From positions 248,001 to 312,000 of the forward strand of contig NZ_JANLCJ010000003.1 in the NCBI RefSeq assembly GCF_024979295.1: a DNA stretch of 64,000 nucleotides. The letters are read 5' to 3'. Below, one piece after another: positions 42,266 to 50,839 of this stretch. The DNA comes from Herbiconiux daphne (lineage in GTDB: Bacteria; Actinomycetota; Actinomycetes; Actinomycetales; Microbacteriaceae). A program made the translations under genes and the position numbers. Within the stretch, counting starts at the first letter, position 1. Each line of letters begins with the position of its first letter. The notes beneath the pieces are model-generated. The model saw only the letters and a program-made list of their open reading frames with translations. It made no database searches and was not told the origin of the DNA.

Positions 42266-43351
42266 ATGACCGCCGAAGAACCGATCCGTTTCGGCATCGT
42301 GGGCAGCGGATGGCGCAGCGAATTCTTTCTGCGCATCGCCCAGGCCCTGCCCGAGCGCTTCGAGATCACGGGCCTCGTGACCCGCAACCTCGAGACCGCG
42401 CGAGCGGTCACCGAGCGCTGGGGAGTGCCCACGCACGCCGACGTCGCCGATCTCGTGTCGGCGCGGCATCCGGAGTTCGTCGTGGTGTCGGTGCCGAGGG
42501 AGGTGGCTCCGGAGACGATCGAACGCCTGGTCGAACTGCGGATGCCGGTGCTCTGCGAGACTCCCCCGGCGCTCGATCTCGACGGCATGACCACGCTCTA
42601 CGAGCGGGTGGCGCACCGCGGCATCGTGCAGATCGCGGAGCAGTACCACCTGTCGCCGCTGCTGAACGCACAGCTCGCCATCGCCCGCAGCGGTCGCATC
42701 GGCACCGTCAGCCAAGCCCTGGTTGCCCAGTGCCACGACTACCACGGGGTGAGCGTCATGCGCCGCGCGCTCGGCATCGGGGCCGAAGACGCCACGATCA
42801 CGGCATCGGTGTTCCGCTACCCGATGCTCAACGGGCCCGGCCGGGGCGGCGACCCGGAGGTGGAGGAGTTCGTCACGGCCACGCAGACCACCGGCCGCTT
42901 CGATTTCGGCGACCGGCTCGGCGTCTACGACTTCGCTCCGGAGCAGTACTTCTCGTGGATCCGGGGCAACCGGCTGCTGGTGCGCGGCGACCGGGGCGAG
43001 ATCGACGACCTCGAGGTGCGCTACGCGAAAGACCTGGCCCCGGTGTTCGCGCGCATCCGGCGGTCGATGGCCGGTGAGGGCGGAAACCTCGAGGGCCTGT
43101 TCCTGCGCGGGCTGCTGCTCGGCGAGGAGTGGGTGTTCACGAACCCGTTCCGGCCCGGCCGGCTCGCCGACGACGAGATCGCGATCGCCCTGCTGCTCGC
43201 CGGCATGCGCACGAGGATCGCGGGCGGCGCCGAGGTGTATTCGCTGGCCGAGGCGAGCCAGGACCACTACCTCGCGCTGCTCATGCAGCAGGCCGAGCAG
43301 TCGGGCGAACCGGTGCGATCGGCGAGGCAGGTGTGGGCCGACGACGTGTGA
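42266..43351 (+). CDS. Gfo/Idh/MocA family oxidoreductase lacking the EKP lysine
   Basis: A 361-residue protein with the Rossmann start RFGIVGSGWRSEFFLRIA. Where active family members have EKP, this one reads CETPPALDLD, so the conserved Lys is absent. The middle contains EQYHLSPLLNAQLAIARSGRIG, which fits a divergent subgroup that could still bind NAD(P). The ATG follows GAAGGAG. It has no close operon partner. It may be an oxidoreductase with altered chemistry or a binding protein. Confidence 0.85.
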   Translation: MTAEEPIRFGIVGSGWRSEFFLRIAQALPERFEITGLVTRNLETARAVTERWGVPTHADVADLVSARHPEFVVVSVPREVAPETIERLVELRMPVLCETPPALDLDGMTTLYERVAHRGIVQIAEQYHLSPLLNAQLAIARSGRIGTVSQALVAQCHDYHGVSVMRRALGIGAEDATITASVFRYPMLNGPGRGGDPEVEEFVTATQTTGRFDFGDRLGVYDFAPEQYFSWIRGNRLLVRGDRGEIDDLEVRYAKDLAPVFARIRRSMAGEGGNLEGLFLRGLLLGEEWVFTNPFRPGRLADDEIAIALLLAGMRTRIAGGAEVYSLAEASQDHYLALLMQQAEQSGEPVRSARQVWADDV

Positions 43352-43364
43352 GGGCCCGGCGAGC

Positions 43365-43622
43365 TCAGCGTCGGCCGCGTGAACCGCGGTTGAGGGCGCT
43401 GATGCGGCTCGCGAGCCGCACGCACACGACCGCTGCGGCCACGATCACGACGAGGCTCACCACGAGGGTGACGTCGAGCGTCACGCCGACCGCAATGGTG
43501 TGCGCGGGGTAGAGGAAGACGAGCGAGGCCAGGGCGCCGAGGCATCCGGCGATCGCCACCAGGAGCGAGCCGAGGAACTGCCGGGTCAGCCGGTTGTGCT
43601 CGGGAGTGGGTGTCGGCATCAT
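43365..43622 (-). CDS. Small membrane protein (85 residues)
   Basis: Two membrane helices, FLGSLLVAIAGCLGALASLVFLYP and VTLDVTLVVSLVVIVAAAVVCV, joined by a short loop, with a basic cytoplasmic end (RGSRGRR). No family is recognised. Two adjacent ATG codons (43622, 43619) are possible starts. It lies downstream of the FBP-domain gene on the same strand (51-bp gap) and converges with the Gfo/Idh gene. Confidence 0.6.
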   Translation of the reverse strand: MMPTPTPEHNRLTRQFLGSLLVAIAGCLGALASLVFLYPAHTIAVGVTLDVTLVVSLVVIVAAAVVCVRLASRISALNRGSRGRR

Positions 43623-43673
43623 GCTGCTACCAACTCTACGAGTTCCCGGCGGGCCGTGGCCCCGCTCAGCGCC

Positions 43674-44165
43674 TCAGTCGCCGTCGCGCACGCTGCGCAC
43701 GAAGTTGCGAACGTGCTCGCCGAGCGTCTCGATGCGCCGCTGCCGGGCGGCCTCGACGTCGAACCCGACGTAGGCCACCGGGGGCAGGGTGCGCACGTTG
43801 GCCGAGCACTGGAATTCGGCGCACACGAGCGTGCCGACGGTGTTGCCGTTGCGGCCGGCCTGTCCGGCGCGCTTGACGCTGAAGAACACGACGTCGTTCG
43901 GCAGGTGCACGTCTTCGCACCACGAGCACTGCGGTCGGGTGCGGATGCGGCCGTCGGTCTGGCGCAGCATGATCGCGACGGGCCCGCCGTCGAGTTCGAC
44001 GACCACGTAGCCGACCGTGGGCAGCTTGGGGTCGCGCCAGCCGAGGTAGTCGAGTCGCTGCCAGGGCAGGTCGTCGAACGCGGCCGGATAGGTGACGCTG
44101 TTGCGCTCGCGGAGCGAGGCGTTGATGAAGGAGTTCTGGATGGTCTTCTGTGTGAGGGGCAGCAT
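43674..44165 (-). CDS. FBP (EF-G-binding) domain protein with treble-clef zinc finger
   Basis: About 163 residues from the ATG at 44165 (MLPLTQKTIQNSFINAS). An open frame reaches further upstream, but it is Pro/Arg-rich and non-coding in character. The C-terminal half has the FusB/FBP zinc finger: CSWC then CAEFQC, giving four Cys ligands around VFFSVKRAGQAGRNGNTVG. FBP proteins bind elongation factor G and can rescue it from fusidic acid; related proteins of unknown role are common in actinobacteria. A link to translation is inferred from the family, not shown. Confidence 0.83.
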   Translation of the reverse strand: MLPLTQKTIQNSFINASLRERNSVTYPAAFDDLPWQRLDYLGWRDPKLPTVGYVVVELDGGPVAIMLRQTDGRIRTRPQCSWCEDVHLPNDVVFFSVKRAGQAGRNGNTVGTLVCAEFQCSANVRTLPPVAYVGFDVEAARQRRIETLGEHVRNFVRSVRDGD

Positions 44166-44476
44166 GGGTGGGTTCGCCCTGTCTGACGGGTGCGGAGCCC
44201 TCGGACACGTCGCCGGGGCAGACGTGCGCGGGACGCGCGGAGGGTCGGCGCGCGGGGGCGCCGAGAGGGGTGGAAGCGCGCAGCGTAGCGGCGCGGGGTG
44301 GATGCGCGGAGCGCTCGGAGCGCTCGGAATCACGAGCCGGGCAGGGCTCTATCTCGCGTCGGCAGAATGAACGCCGACGACCTCCTGACGCCCCGAGGGC
44401 GTAGCGGACGAGATGGATGAACTCACGGCGACGAGTATACGCTTCGAGCTGAGATGCGCGGAAAGGACGGGGCGAT
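44166..44476. other. Divergent intergenic region with small hairpins
   Basis: This 311-bp gap separates the leftward FBP gene from the rightward aldo/keto reductase. It contains a CGGAGCGCT tandem pair near 44309-44330, an inverted repeat CGTCGGC (44357-44363)/GCCGACG (44373-44379), and a tight hairpin ACGCCC-CGA-GGGCGT (44388-44402). TATACG at 44436-44441 may be the -10 box of the reductase, with GGAAAGGACGGGG as its Shine-Dalgarno. No gene is evident. Confidence 0.4.
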
Positions 44477-45499
44477 ATGACGGACTCCGACGACGATGTG
44501 GCCGGCAGCAATGCACGTGGCGGCACCGGCGACGACACGGCCGGCGGCGGCGAAACGGGCAGCGGCGGCCTCGCGTCACGCCTCGGCCTCGGGCTCGCCG
44601 CGCTCGGGCGCCCGGCCTACATCACCACGGGGCGCGACGCCGACCTGGGCGCGGGGGCCGAGCGGAGCGTCGACACGATGCGGCAGCGGGCGCACGCCGT
44701 GCTCGACGCGGCCTGGTGGCTCGGCATCCGCTACGTCGATGCGGCGCGGTCGTACGGCCTCGCGGAGTCGTTCCTCGGGTCGTGGCTGCAGGCGCATCCG
44801 GGCCGTCGTGACGAACTCACGATCGGGTCGAAGTGGGGCTACGAATACGTCGGCGACTGGCGCCTCGACGCGCCCACCCAGGAGCGCAAGGAGCACAGCC
44901 TGGCTCAGTTCGACCGGCAGTGGGAACAGACGCTCGAGGCGCTCGGCGACTCCCCCGATGTCTACCTGATCCATTCGCTGACGCCCGACAGCCCCGCGCT
45001 CGACGACGGCGCTCTGCTCGATCGGCTGCGGTCGCTCGCGGCCGACGGCGTGCGGGTGGGCTTCTCGACCAGCGGGCCTCAGCAGGCCGCCGTGATCGAC
45101 CGCGCCTTGACCCTCGACGCGTCGCCGTTCTCGGCGGTGCAGAGCACCTGGAACCTGCTCGAGCAATCGGTCGCCCCGGCCCTCGAGCGGGCGAACGACG
45201 CGCGCTGGCTCGTGGTGGTGAAGGAGGTGCTGGCGAACGGCCGGTTGACCCCGCACGGAGACGAACCGGATGCCGCCGCTCTCGCCGAGGCCGACGGCCA
45301 GCCGCTCGTGGGGCTCGCCGTCGGCGCCGCTGTCGCGCATCCGTGGGCCGACATCGTGTTGAGCGGCGCGGTGACCCGCAAGCAGTTGCGCGAGAACCTC
45401 GCCGCGCGGGTGCCGGCGGTGCCGCTGGAGCAGCTGGCCGCGCTCGCCGAGCCGCCCGAGCGCTATTGGGCGGCGCGCAGCGCCCGCGCCTGGACCTGA
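44477..45499 (+). CDS. Aldo/keto reductase
   Basis: A 340-residue aldo/keto reductase with a Gly/Thr/Asp-rich N-terminal tail of about 30 residues. The tetrad is present: Asp and Tyr in YVDAARSYGLAE, Lys in TIGSKWGYEY, His in YLIHSL. NADP-binding is suggested by VLSGAVTRKQLREN near the C-terminus. Its sequence is far from the YghZ-type enzyme at 8958-9983. It stands alone on this strand, and its substrate is unknown. Confidence 0.88.
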   Translation: MTDSDDDVAGSNARGGTGDDTAGGGETGSGGLASRLGLGLAALGRPAYITTGRDADLGAGAERSVDTMRQRAHAVLDAAWWLGIRYVDAARSYGLAESFLGSWLQAHPGRRDELTIGSKWGYEYVGDWRLDAPTQERKEHSLAQFDRQWEQTLEALGDSPDVYLIHSLTPDSPALDDGALLDRLRSLAADGVRVGFSTSGPQQAAVIDRALTLDASPFSAVQSTWNLLEQSVAPALERANDARWLVVVKEVLANGRLTPHGDEPDAAALAEADGQPLVGLAVGAAVAHPWADIVLSGAVTRKQLRENLAARVPAVPLEQLAALAEPPERYWAARSARAWT

Positions 45500-45545
45500 G
45501 GAGGCTCGCCCGTGGACTTCACCACGCGACAGCCTCAGCGGCGCG

Positions 45546-45968
45546 CTATTCGGGCCGGTCGCCCCCAGGAGTGCTGTTGTCCACGCCGGCCGCGACGCCG
45601 GATGCCGCTGCATCCGCCGGCGGGCCGGGCGCGACCTCGTGGAAACTCGGCAGATAGCTGATGCCGACGAGCAGGTGCTCGGGGCTCAGCAGCCGGGCGG
45701 TGGTCTGCCCCCAGGGTTCCTCGTGGGCGTCGACGAGAATGTCGTGGCCGCCCGCCCGCAGCTCGGCGGCGGCGTCGGCGACCGCCTGGGGCGAGGCGAC
45801 CTCGAACTCGATCCAGGCCTGGGGCACGGGCACCTCCTCGGGCCAGGTGGAGCGGCCGAACGTCGCCTCGGCGGCCTGATCGAGTGGCCAGAGGGCGAAC
45901 ACCTTCGCTCCGTCGAGGTCGCGGGCATGGTGGTAGTCGGGCGAGATCTCGTCGAAGGCGATGCCCAG
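45546..45968 (-). pseudogene. VOC (glyoxalase/bleomycin-resistance) family protein, probably 5'-truncated
   Basis: The frame encodes a recognisable VOC domain from LGIAFDEISPDYHHARDLDG to the end, including the second-half strand AWIEFEVASP and EEPWGQTTARLLSPEHLLVG. Upstream of this point the sequence turns into Arg-rich noise (RRRSRRRF) from a repeated ATCGACGGCGGG word. No ATG, GTG or TTG occurs in frame before the stop at 46068, and the nearest normal start is GTG at 45902 inside the domain. The first strand and helix of the fold, about 25-30 residues, appear to be lost, at the border with the luciferase-like gene. A shorter GTG-started protein of 118 residues cannot be excluded. Confidence 0.6.
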
Positions 45969-46014
45969 ACGGAATCGACGGCGGGATCGACGGCGGGCGC
46001 GGGTGCGCGTCGCG

Positions 46015-47043
46015 TCAGGCCGAACGGCTCCAGCCGAGCGCCGGGGCGAGGGCGCCCGCGATGTCGGTCAGCAGTTGCCCGTAGTCGTCGGGCTCGAAGC
46101 TGAACGGCAGCGCGAAGGCCACCTCGTCGACCTGACGGTAGCCCGGATCGTCGTGCAGACGCTCGGCGATCTCGGCGGAGGTGCCGATCAGGTCGGGCGC
46201 GAACAGCAGGCCCCGTGGGCCTTGGGGCACACCGACGCGGGCGCTGCGCGAGTCGACGTAGTCCTGGTAGCGACGGCGTTGCGACGGCGTCGCCGAATCG
46301 GTCGGGATGACGACGAGGCCCTGCGACACCCGGGCGTCGGGGCCGGCGGGGTGCAGCGTCCGGTATTCCGTGATCTGCGCGCTCTGGTTCGAGGCGAAGT
46401 CGGCGGTGCCGTTCTCGTTCGCGATGACGCTGCTGGTGAGCAGACGGAAGCCGTTCTCACCCGCCCAGCGCGCCGATCTCAGGCTCGCCGCGCCATACCA
46501 GAGGCGATCGGCGAGGCCCGGCGAGTGCGGCTCGACGCGCTCGGAGTACTCCTCGATGCCCTCGCGCCCCGAGAAGTCGCTCACCGGGTCGCCGCGCAGG
46601 AAGGAGCGCAGGCGCAGCAGGCGGTCGTAGCCGAGATCCTGCTGTTCCCATCCGCCCGGCGGCGGGTAGAGGGCGTCTTTGTAGTCGTCGAAATGCATCG
46701 GGGTGCCGGTGCTGAAACCGGGGTTGATGCGGCCGCCCGAGAGCACGTCGACCGTGGCGAGGTCTTCGGCGAGGCGGAACGGGTTCTCGGCGCCCAGGGG
46801 CGTCACGGCGGTGCCGAGCTCGATGCGCGAGGTGCGCTGCGTGGCCGCCGCCATCACGGCGACCGGCGACGAGATGCCGAACTGCAGGTGGCGGTGGCGC
46901 AACCACGCGCTGTCGAAGCCGAGGCGCTCGCCGAGTTCGATGATCTCGAGCGTGGTCTCGTGACCGGCCGCCGGGTTCGCGGGGTCGAACAGCCCGATGG
47001 TGAGGAAGCCGAGTCGGCGGAGGGGCGCGGAGGCGTCTGGCAT
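46015..47043 (-). CDS. LLM class flavin-dependent monooxygenase (luciferase-like)
   Basis: A 342-residue TIM-barrel flavoenzyme of the bacterial-luciferase superfamily. LGFLTIGLFDPANPAAGHETTLEIIELGERLGFDSAWLRHRH, then ELGTAVTPLGAENPFRLAEDLATVDVLSGGRINPGFSTG trace the FMN-binding barrel. ATG at 47043 is chosen; an upstream ATG adds a basic, non-conserved 42 residues. It needs FMNH2, which the FMN reductase encoded a little upstream on the same strand (47496-48050) could supply. The product may feed the ring-cleavage operon, but that link is inferred from proximity. Confidence 0.85.
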   Translation of the reverse strand: MPDASAPLRRLGFLTIGLFDPANPAAGHETTLEIIELGERLGFDSAWLRHRHLQFGISSPVAVMAAATQRTSRIELGTAVTPLGAENPFRLAEDLATVDVLSGGRINPGFSTGTPMHFDDYKDALYPPPGGWEQQDLGYDRLLRLRSFLRGDPVSDFSGREGIEEYSERVEPHSPGLADRLWYGAASLRSARWAGENGFRLLTSSVIANENGTADFASNQSAQITEYRTLHPAGPDARVSQGLVVIPTDSATPSQRRRYQDYVDSRSARVGVPQGPRGLLFAPDLIGTSAEIAERLHDDPGYRQVDEVAFALPFSFEPDDYGQLLTDIAGALAPALGWSRSA

Positions 47044-47146
47044 GCCTCCGACTCTACGGCGCGGAGGTCTCACCCGGCGCTCGGCGGTTCGCTCGGGAGG
47101 GGTGGAGGGGTGGTCGGCTGAGGGGCCGCGGTCGTAGGGTGTTCGC

Positions 47147-47512
47147 ATGATCGGCTCCCTCGACGTCATCGTGATCGACTGCCCGAACCCGAGCGCGCTC
47201 GCCGACTTCTATGCCGAGGTGCTCGGCCTGAAGAAGGTGGTCGACGACACGGGCTGGGCCGAGCTCGTGGGCCCGGGCGACGCCAGACCGATCGTCGCCT
47301 TCCAGGGCGTCGACGATTACCGGGCTCCCGAGTGGCCCGGCCAGGTCGTGCCCCAGCAGCTGCACCTCGACGTGAAGGTCGACGACCTCGACGAGGCCGA
47401 ACGGGCGGTGCTGGCCCTCGGGGCCACCGCGACCGGGTCGGTCACCGACACCTTCCGCGTCTATCTCGACCCTGCCGGCCACCCGTTCTGCCTCATCAAA
47501 CCGGTCGACTGA
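47147..47512 (+). CDS. VOC family protein (glyoxalase/dioxygenase-like)
   Basis: A 121-residue single-domain VOC protein. SLDVIVIDCPNPSALADFYAEVLGLKKV is the first beta-alpha module, and LHLDVKVDDLDEAERAVLALG with DPAGHPFCLIKPVD is the second. His73 (QLHLD) and the metal-site residues near the C-terminus suggest an enzyme or a resistance-type binder. It is read opposite to the surrounding leftward genes, and its 3' end overlaps the FMN reductase gene by 17 bp tail to tail. Confidence 0.85.
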   Translation: MIGSLDVIVIDCPNPSALADFYAEVLGLKKVVDDTGWAELVGPGDARPIVAFQGVDDYRAPEWPGQVVPQQLHLDVKVDDLDEAERAVLALGATATGSVTDTFRVYLDPAGHPFCLIKPVD

Positions 47513-48050
47513 CCATCACGGCCAGCTCGGCCAGCAGGGCCTCGAGCGCGCGCTCGTGCCGCTCGGTGGGCACGAAGGCGCCGTCGTGCACGTGTTCGGC
47601 CACCCAGGCGATCTCGACGTTGGTGCGCACGAGATGCATGCCGAGGTTCACCAGCACCGGCTGCAGGGCCACGACGGCCCGGGTGCCACCCGACAGCCCG
47701 CCGTAGCTCACCAGACCCACCGGCATGCCCACCCACTCCTGGTGCAGGTAGTCGATCGCGTTCTTGAGCGGCGCCGAGAAGCTGTGGTTGTACTCCGGCA
47801 TCACGAACACCACGCCGTCGGCCGACTCCACCCGCGCGCTCCAGCGTCGGGCGTCCTCCCCCACGTAGTCGCGCAGCCGCGGGTGATGGGGTTCGTCGTG
47901 CAGCGGCAGCCGCACCTCGGCGAGGTCGGCGACATCCACCTCGACCCCGTCGACCGACTCGGCACGAGCGGCGACCCATTCGCCCACCGCCGCACCCACC
48001 CGGCCGGAGCGGACACTGGCGACGATGATCAGCAGGCGCGGCGTAGGCAC
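47496..48050 (-). CDS. NADPH-dependent FMN reductase family protein
   Basis: About 184 residues with a flavodoxin-like fold. RLLIIVASVRSGRVGAAVGEW is the phosphate-binding loop, and VFVMPEYNHSFSAPLKNAIDYL is the signature of the NADPH-dependent FMN reductase/azoreductase family. The GTG at 48050 lies four bases downstream of the amidohydrolase stop, so it is the last gene of the catabolic operon. It would provide FMNH2 to a monooxygenase or act as a quinone reductase. Confidence 0.87.
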   Translation of the reverse strand: MPTPRLLIIVASVRSGRVGAAVGEWVAARAESVDGVEVDVADLAEVRLPLHDEPHHPRLRDYVGEDARRWSARVESADGVVFVMPEYNHSFSAPLKNAIDYLHQEWVGMPVGLVSYGGLSGGTRAVVALQPVLVNLGMHLVRTNVEIAWVAEHVHDGAFVPTERHERALEALLAELAVMVSRPV

Positions 48051-48054
48051 TCCG

Positions 48055-49554
48055 TCACACCGACCCGGCGGTCTGACGATCGGCCGTGTGGGTGGAGGCG
48101 TCTTTGTAGTCGGTGTAGGTGTAGGGGTTGTCGAGCATCTTCTCCTCCGGTGCATCCGGGTTCATGCCCTGCTCCCAGGTGGGATCGCCGAGCTCCGAGT
48201 GCAGGTAGTCGACCGTCGCCTCGATGTCGTTCCTGACCGAGTCGAGGGTGTCGCCGAGCAGGCGGCCGGCGTATTTCGCGAGTGCTCCGTCGACCATCAC
48301 CGAGTGCACGTCGCCGCGCCCGGCCTGCAGGGCGATGTGGCCGTTCGGGTTGACGATCGGGAACATGGTGGGCGACGCGTCGTTCTTGATCAGCACGATG
48401 TCGGCCCGCTTGCCGGGCTCGAGGCTGCCGATCACGTCGCCGAGTCCGAGGCTCTCGGCCCCGCCGCGCGTGGCCCAGTCGACCACGTGCTCGGCCCGCA
48501 GGTGCGAGTGCGTGACGGTCTCGCCCTTCTCGTGTGCCCGGGTGTGCTCCCAGCCTCGATCGGCGCCGAGCGTCGACCGCATCGCCGAGAACAGGTCGCT
48601 CGAGAACCACACGCTGGTGTCGACCGACAGCGACACCGGGATGCCGTGCTGACGCAGGATCCACGACGGCGGATAGCCCTGCCCGCAGCTCAGCTCGCTC
48701 TCGGTCGAGAGCGACACCGATCCCCCGGTGGCCGCGATGCGGTGGTAGGAGTCGTCGCTCAGCGTCGCGGCGTGCACGTAGACGGTCTCGGGGGTCATGA
48801 ACCCGTTCTCGTGCATCAACCGGATGCCGTCGTCGTTCGTCGCACCCCAGACACCGGCGTGCGTGGTGACCGGCAGCCCCAGCTCCCGAGCCGCCTCGAA
48901 CGCCGCACGCTCGGGGAACTCGGGATCGCCGGTCACGTCGAACGCGAGCTGCACGCGCAGCCGCTCCGACCCGGTGTTGTTCTCGCTGAGGAACCGGCGC
49001 ACGGCCGCGTCGGCGGTCCACTCCCAGGGCCCGGCGAAGATGTTGCCGTAGGCCAGCACATACCGTCCGGCCGACGAGCGCAGCGCGTCGATCGCGGCCT
49101 CGGCATGGTCGAGCGTGCGCAGGCCGTGCGACCAGTCGACGGTGGTGGTGACGCCGGCGTCGATCGCGTCGAGCGCCGAGAGCCGGTTGCCGGCCCGCAC
49201 GTCTTCGGGGCGGAAGCTCTTGCCGTGCTCGAGGTAGTACCAGACGAAGTACTGCGTCAGCGTCCAGTCGGCGCCGTAGCCGCGCATCGCCGTCTGCCAC
49301 ATGTGGCGGTGCGTGTCGACCATGCCCGGCATCACGATGCCGCCCGAGGCGTCGATCTCGAACGTGCCCTCGGGCACCTCGAGCGCGGTTCCGATGGCGG
49401 CGATGTTCTGGCCGATCACCAGGACATCGGTGTCGGCGAGAACGCGACGGGCGGCATCCACCGTCACGACGGTTCCGCCCCGGAACACGACGGTGCGCCC
49501 GTCGGTGGGCACCTCACCATCGGCCGTGCGGGTGCTGGCGGGGTTCTCGGTCAT
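48055..49554 (-). CDS. Amidohydrolase, TRZ/ATZ (chlorohydrolase/deaminase) family
   Basis: A 499-residue metal-dependent hydrolase. VMPGMVDTHRHMWQTAMRG supplies the first two His metal ligands, VTTHAGVWG the third, and LSVDTSVWFSSDLFSAMR the Asp. Family members deaminate or dechlorinate N-heteroaromatics (atrazine, guanine, cytosine types), or hydrolyse related amides. It is clearly not the LigI/LigJ branch that normally accompanies protocatechuate 4,5-cleavage. The ATG follows GAAGGAG. It sits between LigA and the FMN reductase in the operon, implying an N- or halogen-bearing ring substrate. Confidence 0.88.
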   Translation of the reverse strand: MTENPASTRTADGEVPTDGRTVVFRGGTVVTVDAARRVLADTDVLVIGQNIAAIGTALEVPEGTFEIDASGGIVMPGMVDTHRHMWQTAMRGYGADWTLTQYFVWYYLEHGKSFRPEDVRAGNRLSALDAIDAGVTTTVDWSHGLRTLDHAEAAIDALRSSAGRYVLAYGNIFAGPWEWTADAAVRRFLSENNTGSERLRVQLAFDVTGDPEFPERAAFEAARELGLPVTTHAGVWGATNDDGIRLMHENGFMTPETVYVHAATLSDDSYHRIAATGGSVSLSTESELSCGQGYPPSWILRQHGIPVSLSVDTSVWFSSDLFSAMRSTLGADRGWEHTRAHEKGETVTHSHLRAEHVVDWATRGGAESLGLGDVIGSLEPGKRADIVLIKNDASPTMFPIVNPNGHIALQAGRGDVHSVMVDGALAKYAGRLLGDTLDSVRNDIEATVDYLHSELGDPTWEQGMNPDAPEEKMLDNPYTYTDYKDASTHTADRQTAGSV

Positions 49555-49599
49555 TTCGGCTCCTTCGGCGAAGACTGGTGCGGGTAGGGCGATGGATGC

Positions 49600-49974
49600 T
49601 CAGAGGGCGACGGTCGGATAGTCCCGGCCGAGCCAGTGGGCGAGCTTCTGGGCGTACTCGCGCTGGAACGAGAGCGGCCCGCTGCGGGCGACGTAGTCGT
49701 CGTCGTAGATGGCGATGAAGATGGTGAGGCAGAGGAAGAAGTGCGCTCCCTGCTCGAACAGCGTGACGTAGTCGTGCTCGACCAGCGCGCGCCGCTCCTC
49801 GGGCGTGAACCCCAGCCAGGTGGTGCGCTCGATGGTGTGATTCGTGCCGAGCCGCGACCCGTAGTCGCGTTCCCAGCGCTCGACGAGCGCCTCGGGCTCG
49901 GCCTTGTAGGCGGCCAGCAGCTCCGGGTCGCCGTCGACCTGGTAGAGGAACTTGTTCACGTAGTAGCGACTCAT
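49600..49974 (-). CDS. Extradiol ring-cleavage dioxygenase small subunit, LigA-like
   Basis: A 124-residue protein of the LigA family, the small subunit of protocatechuate 4,5-dioxygenase, which covers the active site of LigB. YYVNKFLYQVDGDPELLAAYK and the end FEQGAHFFLCLTIFIAIYDDDYV follow the family pattern. ATG at 49974 follows GGAAGGGG and overlaps the LigB stop (ATGA), so both are made together. A 45-bp gap separates it from the amidohydrolase start. Confidence 0.87.
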   Translation of the reverse strand: MSRYYVNKFLYQVDGDPELLAAYKAEPEALVERWERDYGSRLGTNHTIERTTWLGFTPEERRALVEHDYVTLFEQGAHFFLCLTIFIAIYDDDYVARSGPLSFQREYAQKLAHWLGRDYPTVAL

Positions 49975-50834
49975 CGCGGATCCCCTTCCGGATACCACGT
50001 CATGTACATCTCACGGGTGTGGAACAGGTCGAGCTCGTCGACGTAGGACGCCTCGATCGGCCCCGCGATGCCCATCATCAGGATGAGGTCCATGAACCCG
50101 TGCGTCGCGTTGCCGGCGCCCGCCATGCTCTCGTGGGTGACGTTCTCGAGGATCGCGTCGATGTCGCCGCTCGCCAGCCAGTCGATCGCCTTGCGGTCGA
50201 ACACCGGGTCGGGGCCGGTCTCGCCGAACTGACGCGGGCCGCCGAGCTCGAGCGAGAGGTGTCCGCTGCCGACCGCGGCGATGCGCGCGTCGGAGGGGTA
50301 CTCGTCGATGATCGACCGGATGGCCCGGCCGAGATCCCAGAAGCGCTTCGGGCTCGGCAGCGGTGGCGCGAAGATGTTGGTGTAGATCGGCACGATCGGC
50401 AGGTCGGCATCCGGCCGGGTGGTGATGATCGGGCAGATGATGGAGTGGTCGATCTTGAGTTCGTGGCTCACCGAGAAGTCGAAACCGCGGTCGAGCAGCC
50501 CCTGCAGCATGTAGCCCGACAGGTCTTCGTGCCCCTCGAGCAGGTAGGGCGGGATGCCGAACTCGCGCTCCTCGTTGTAGAAGGTCGCGTCGTAGCGCGG
50601 CTGCTTGCCGATGAGGAAGGTCGGGTAGTTGTCGGAGAAGAACTGGTGGAAGTGGTCGGCGCCCACCATCACGAGGATGTCGGGGTCGGCGGCCGTGAGG
50701 GTCTCCCGGTAGCTCTCGACCTTCTGCTGCCACTCCGCGGCCTGCGGCATCCGCTCTTCGGGCGGAGTGAGCTGGGTCGCCTTGAGGTAGAACGGGTGAT
50801 GCGTCGTCGCGAGCACCGCGCTCAGTCGGGCCAT
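49971..50834 (-). CDS. Extradiol ring-cleavage dioxygenase catalytic subunit, LigB-like
   Basis: A 287-residue class III extradiol dioxygenase. The Fe(II) and acid-base residues are suggested by ATTHHPFY (His11, His12), VGADHFHQFF, and KIDHSIICPIITT. GSGHLSLEL and THESMAGAGNATHGFMDLI are further conserved parts. It would open a catechol-type ring with O2. The ATG follows AAGGAG, five bases after the citryl-CoA lyase-like stop. An open frame continues upstream of the ATG but reads as the shadow of the preceding gene. The true diol is unknown. Confidence 0.9.
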   Translation of the reverse strand: MARLSAVLATTHHPFYLKATQLTPPEERMPQAAEWQQKVESYRETLTAADPDILVMVGADHFHQFFSDNYPTFLIGKQPRYDATFYNEEREFGIPPYLLEGHEDLSGYMLQGLLDRGFDFSVSHELKIDHSIICPIITTRPDADLPIVPIYTNIFAPPLPSPKRFWDLGRAIRSIIDEYPSDARIAAVGSGHLSLELGGPRQFGETGPDPVFDRKAIDWLASGDIDAILENVTHESMAGAGNATHGFMDLILMMGIAGPIEASYVDELDLFHTREMYMTWYPEGDPR

Positions 50835-50839
50835 GGCTC

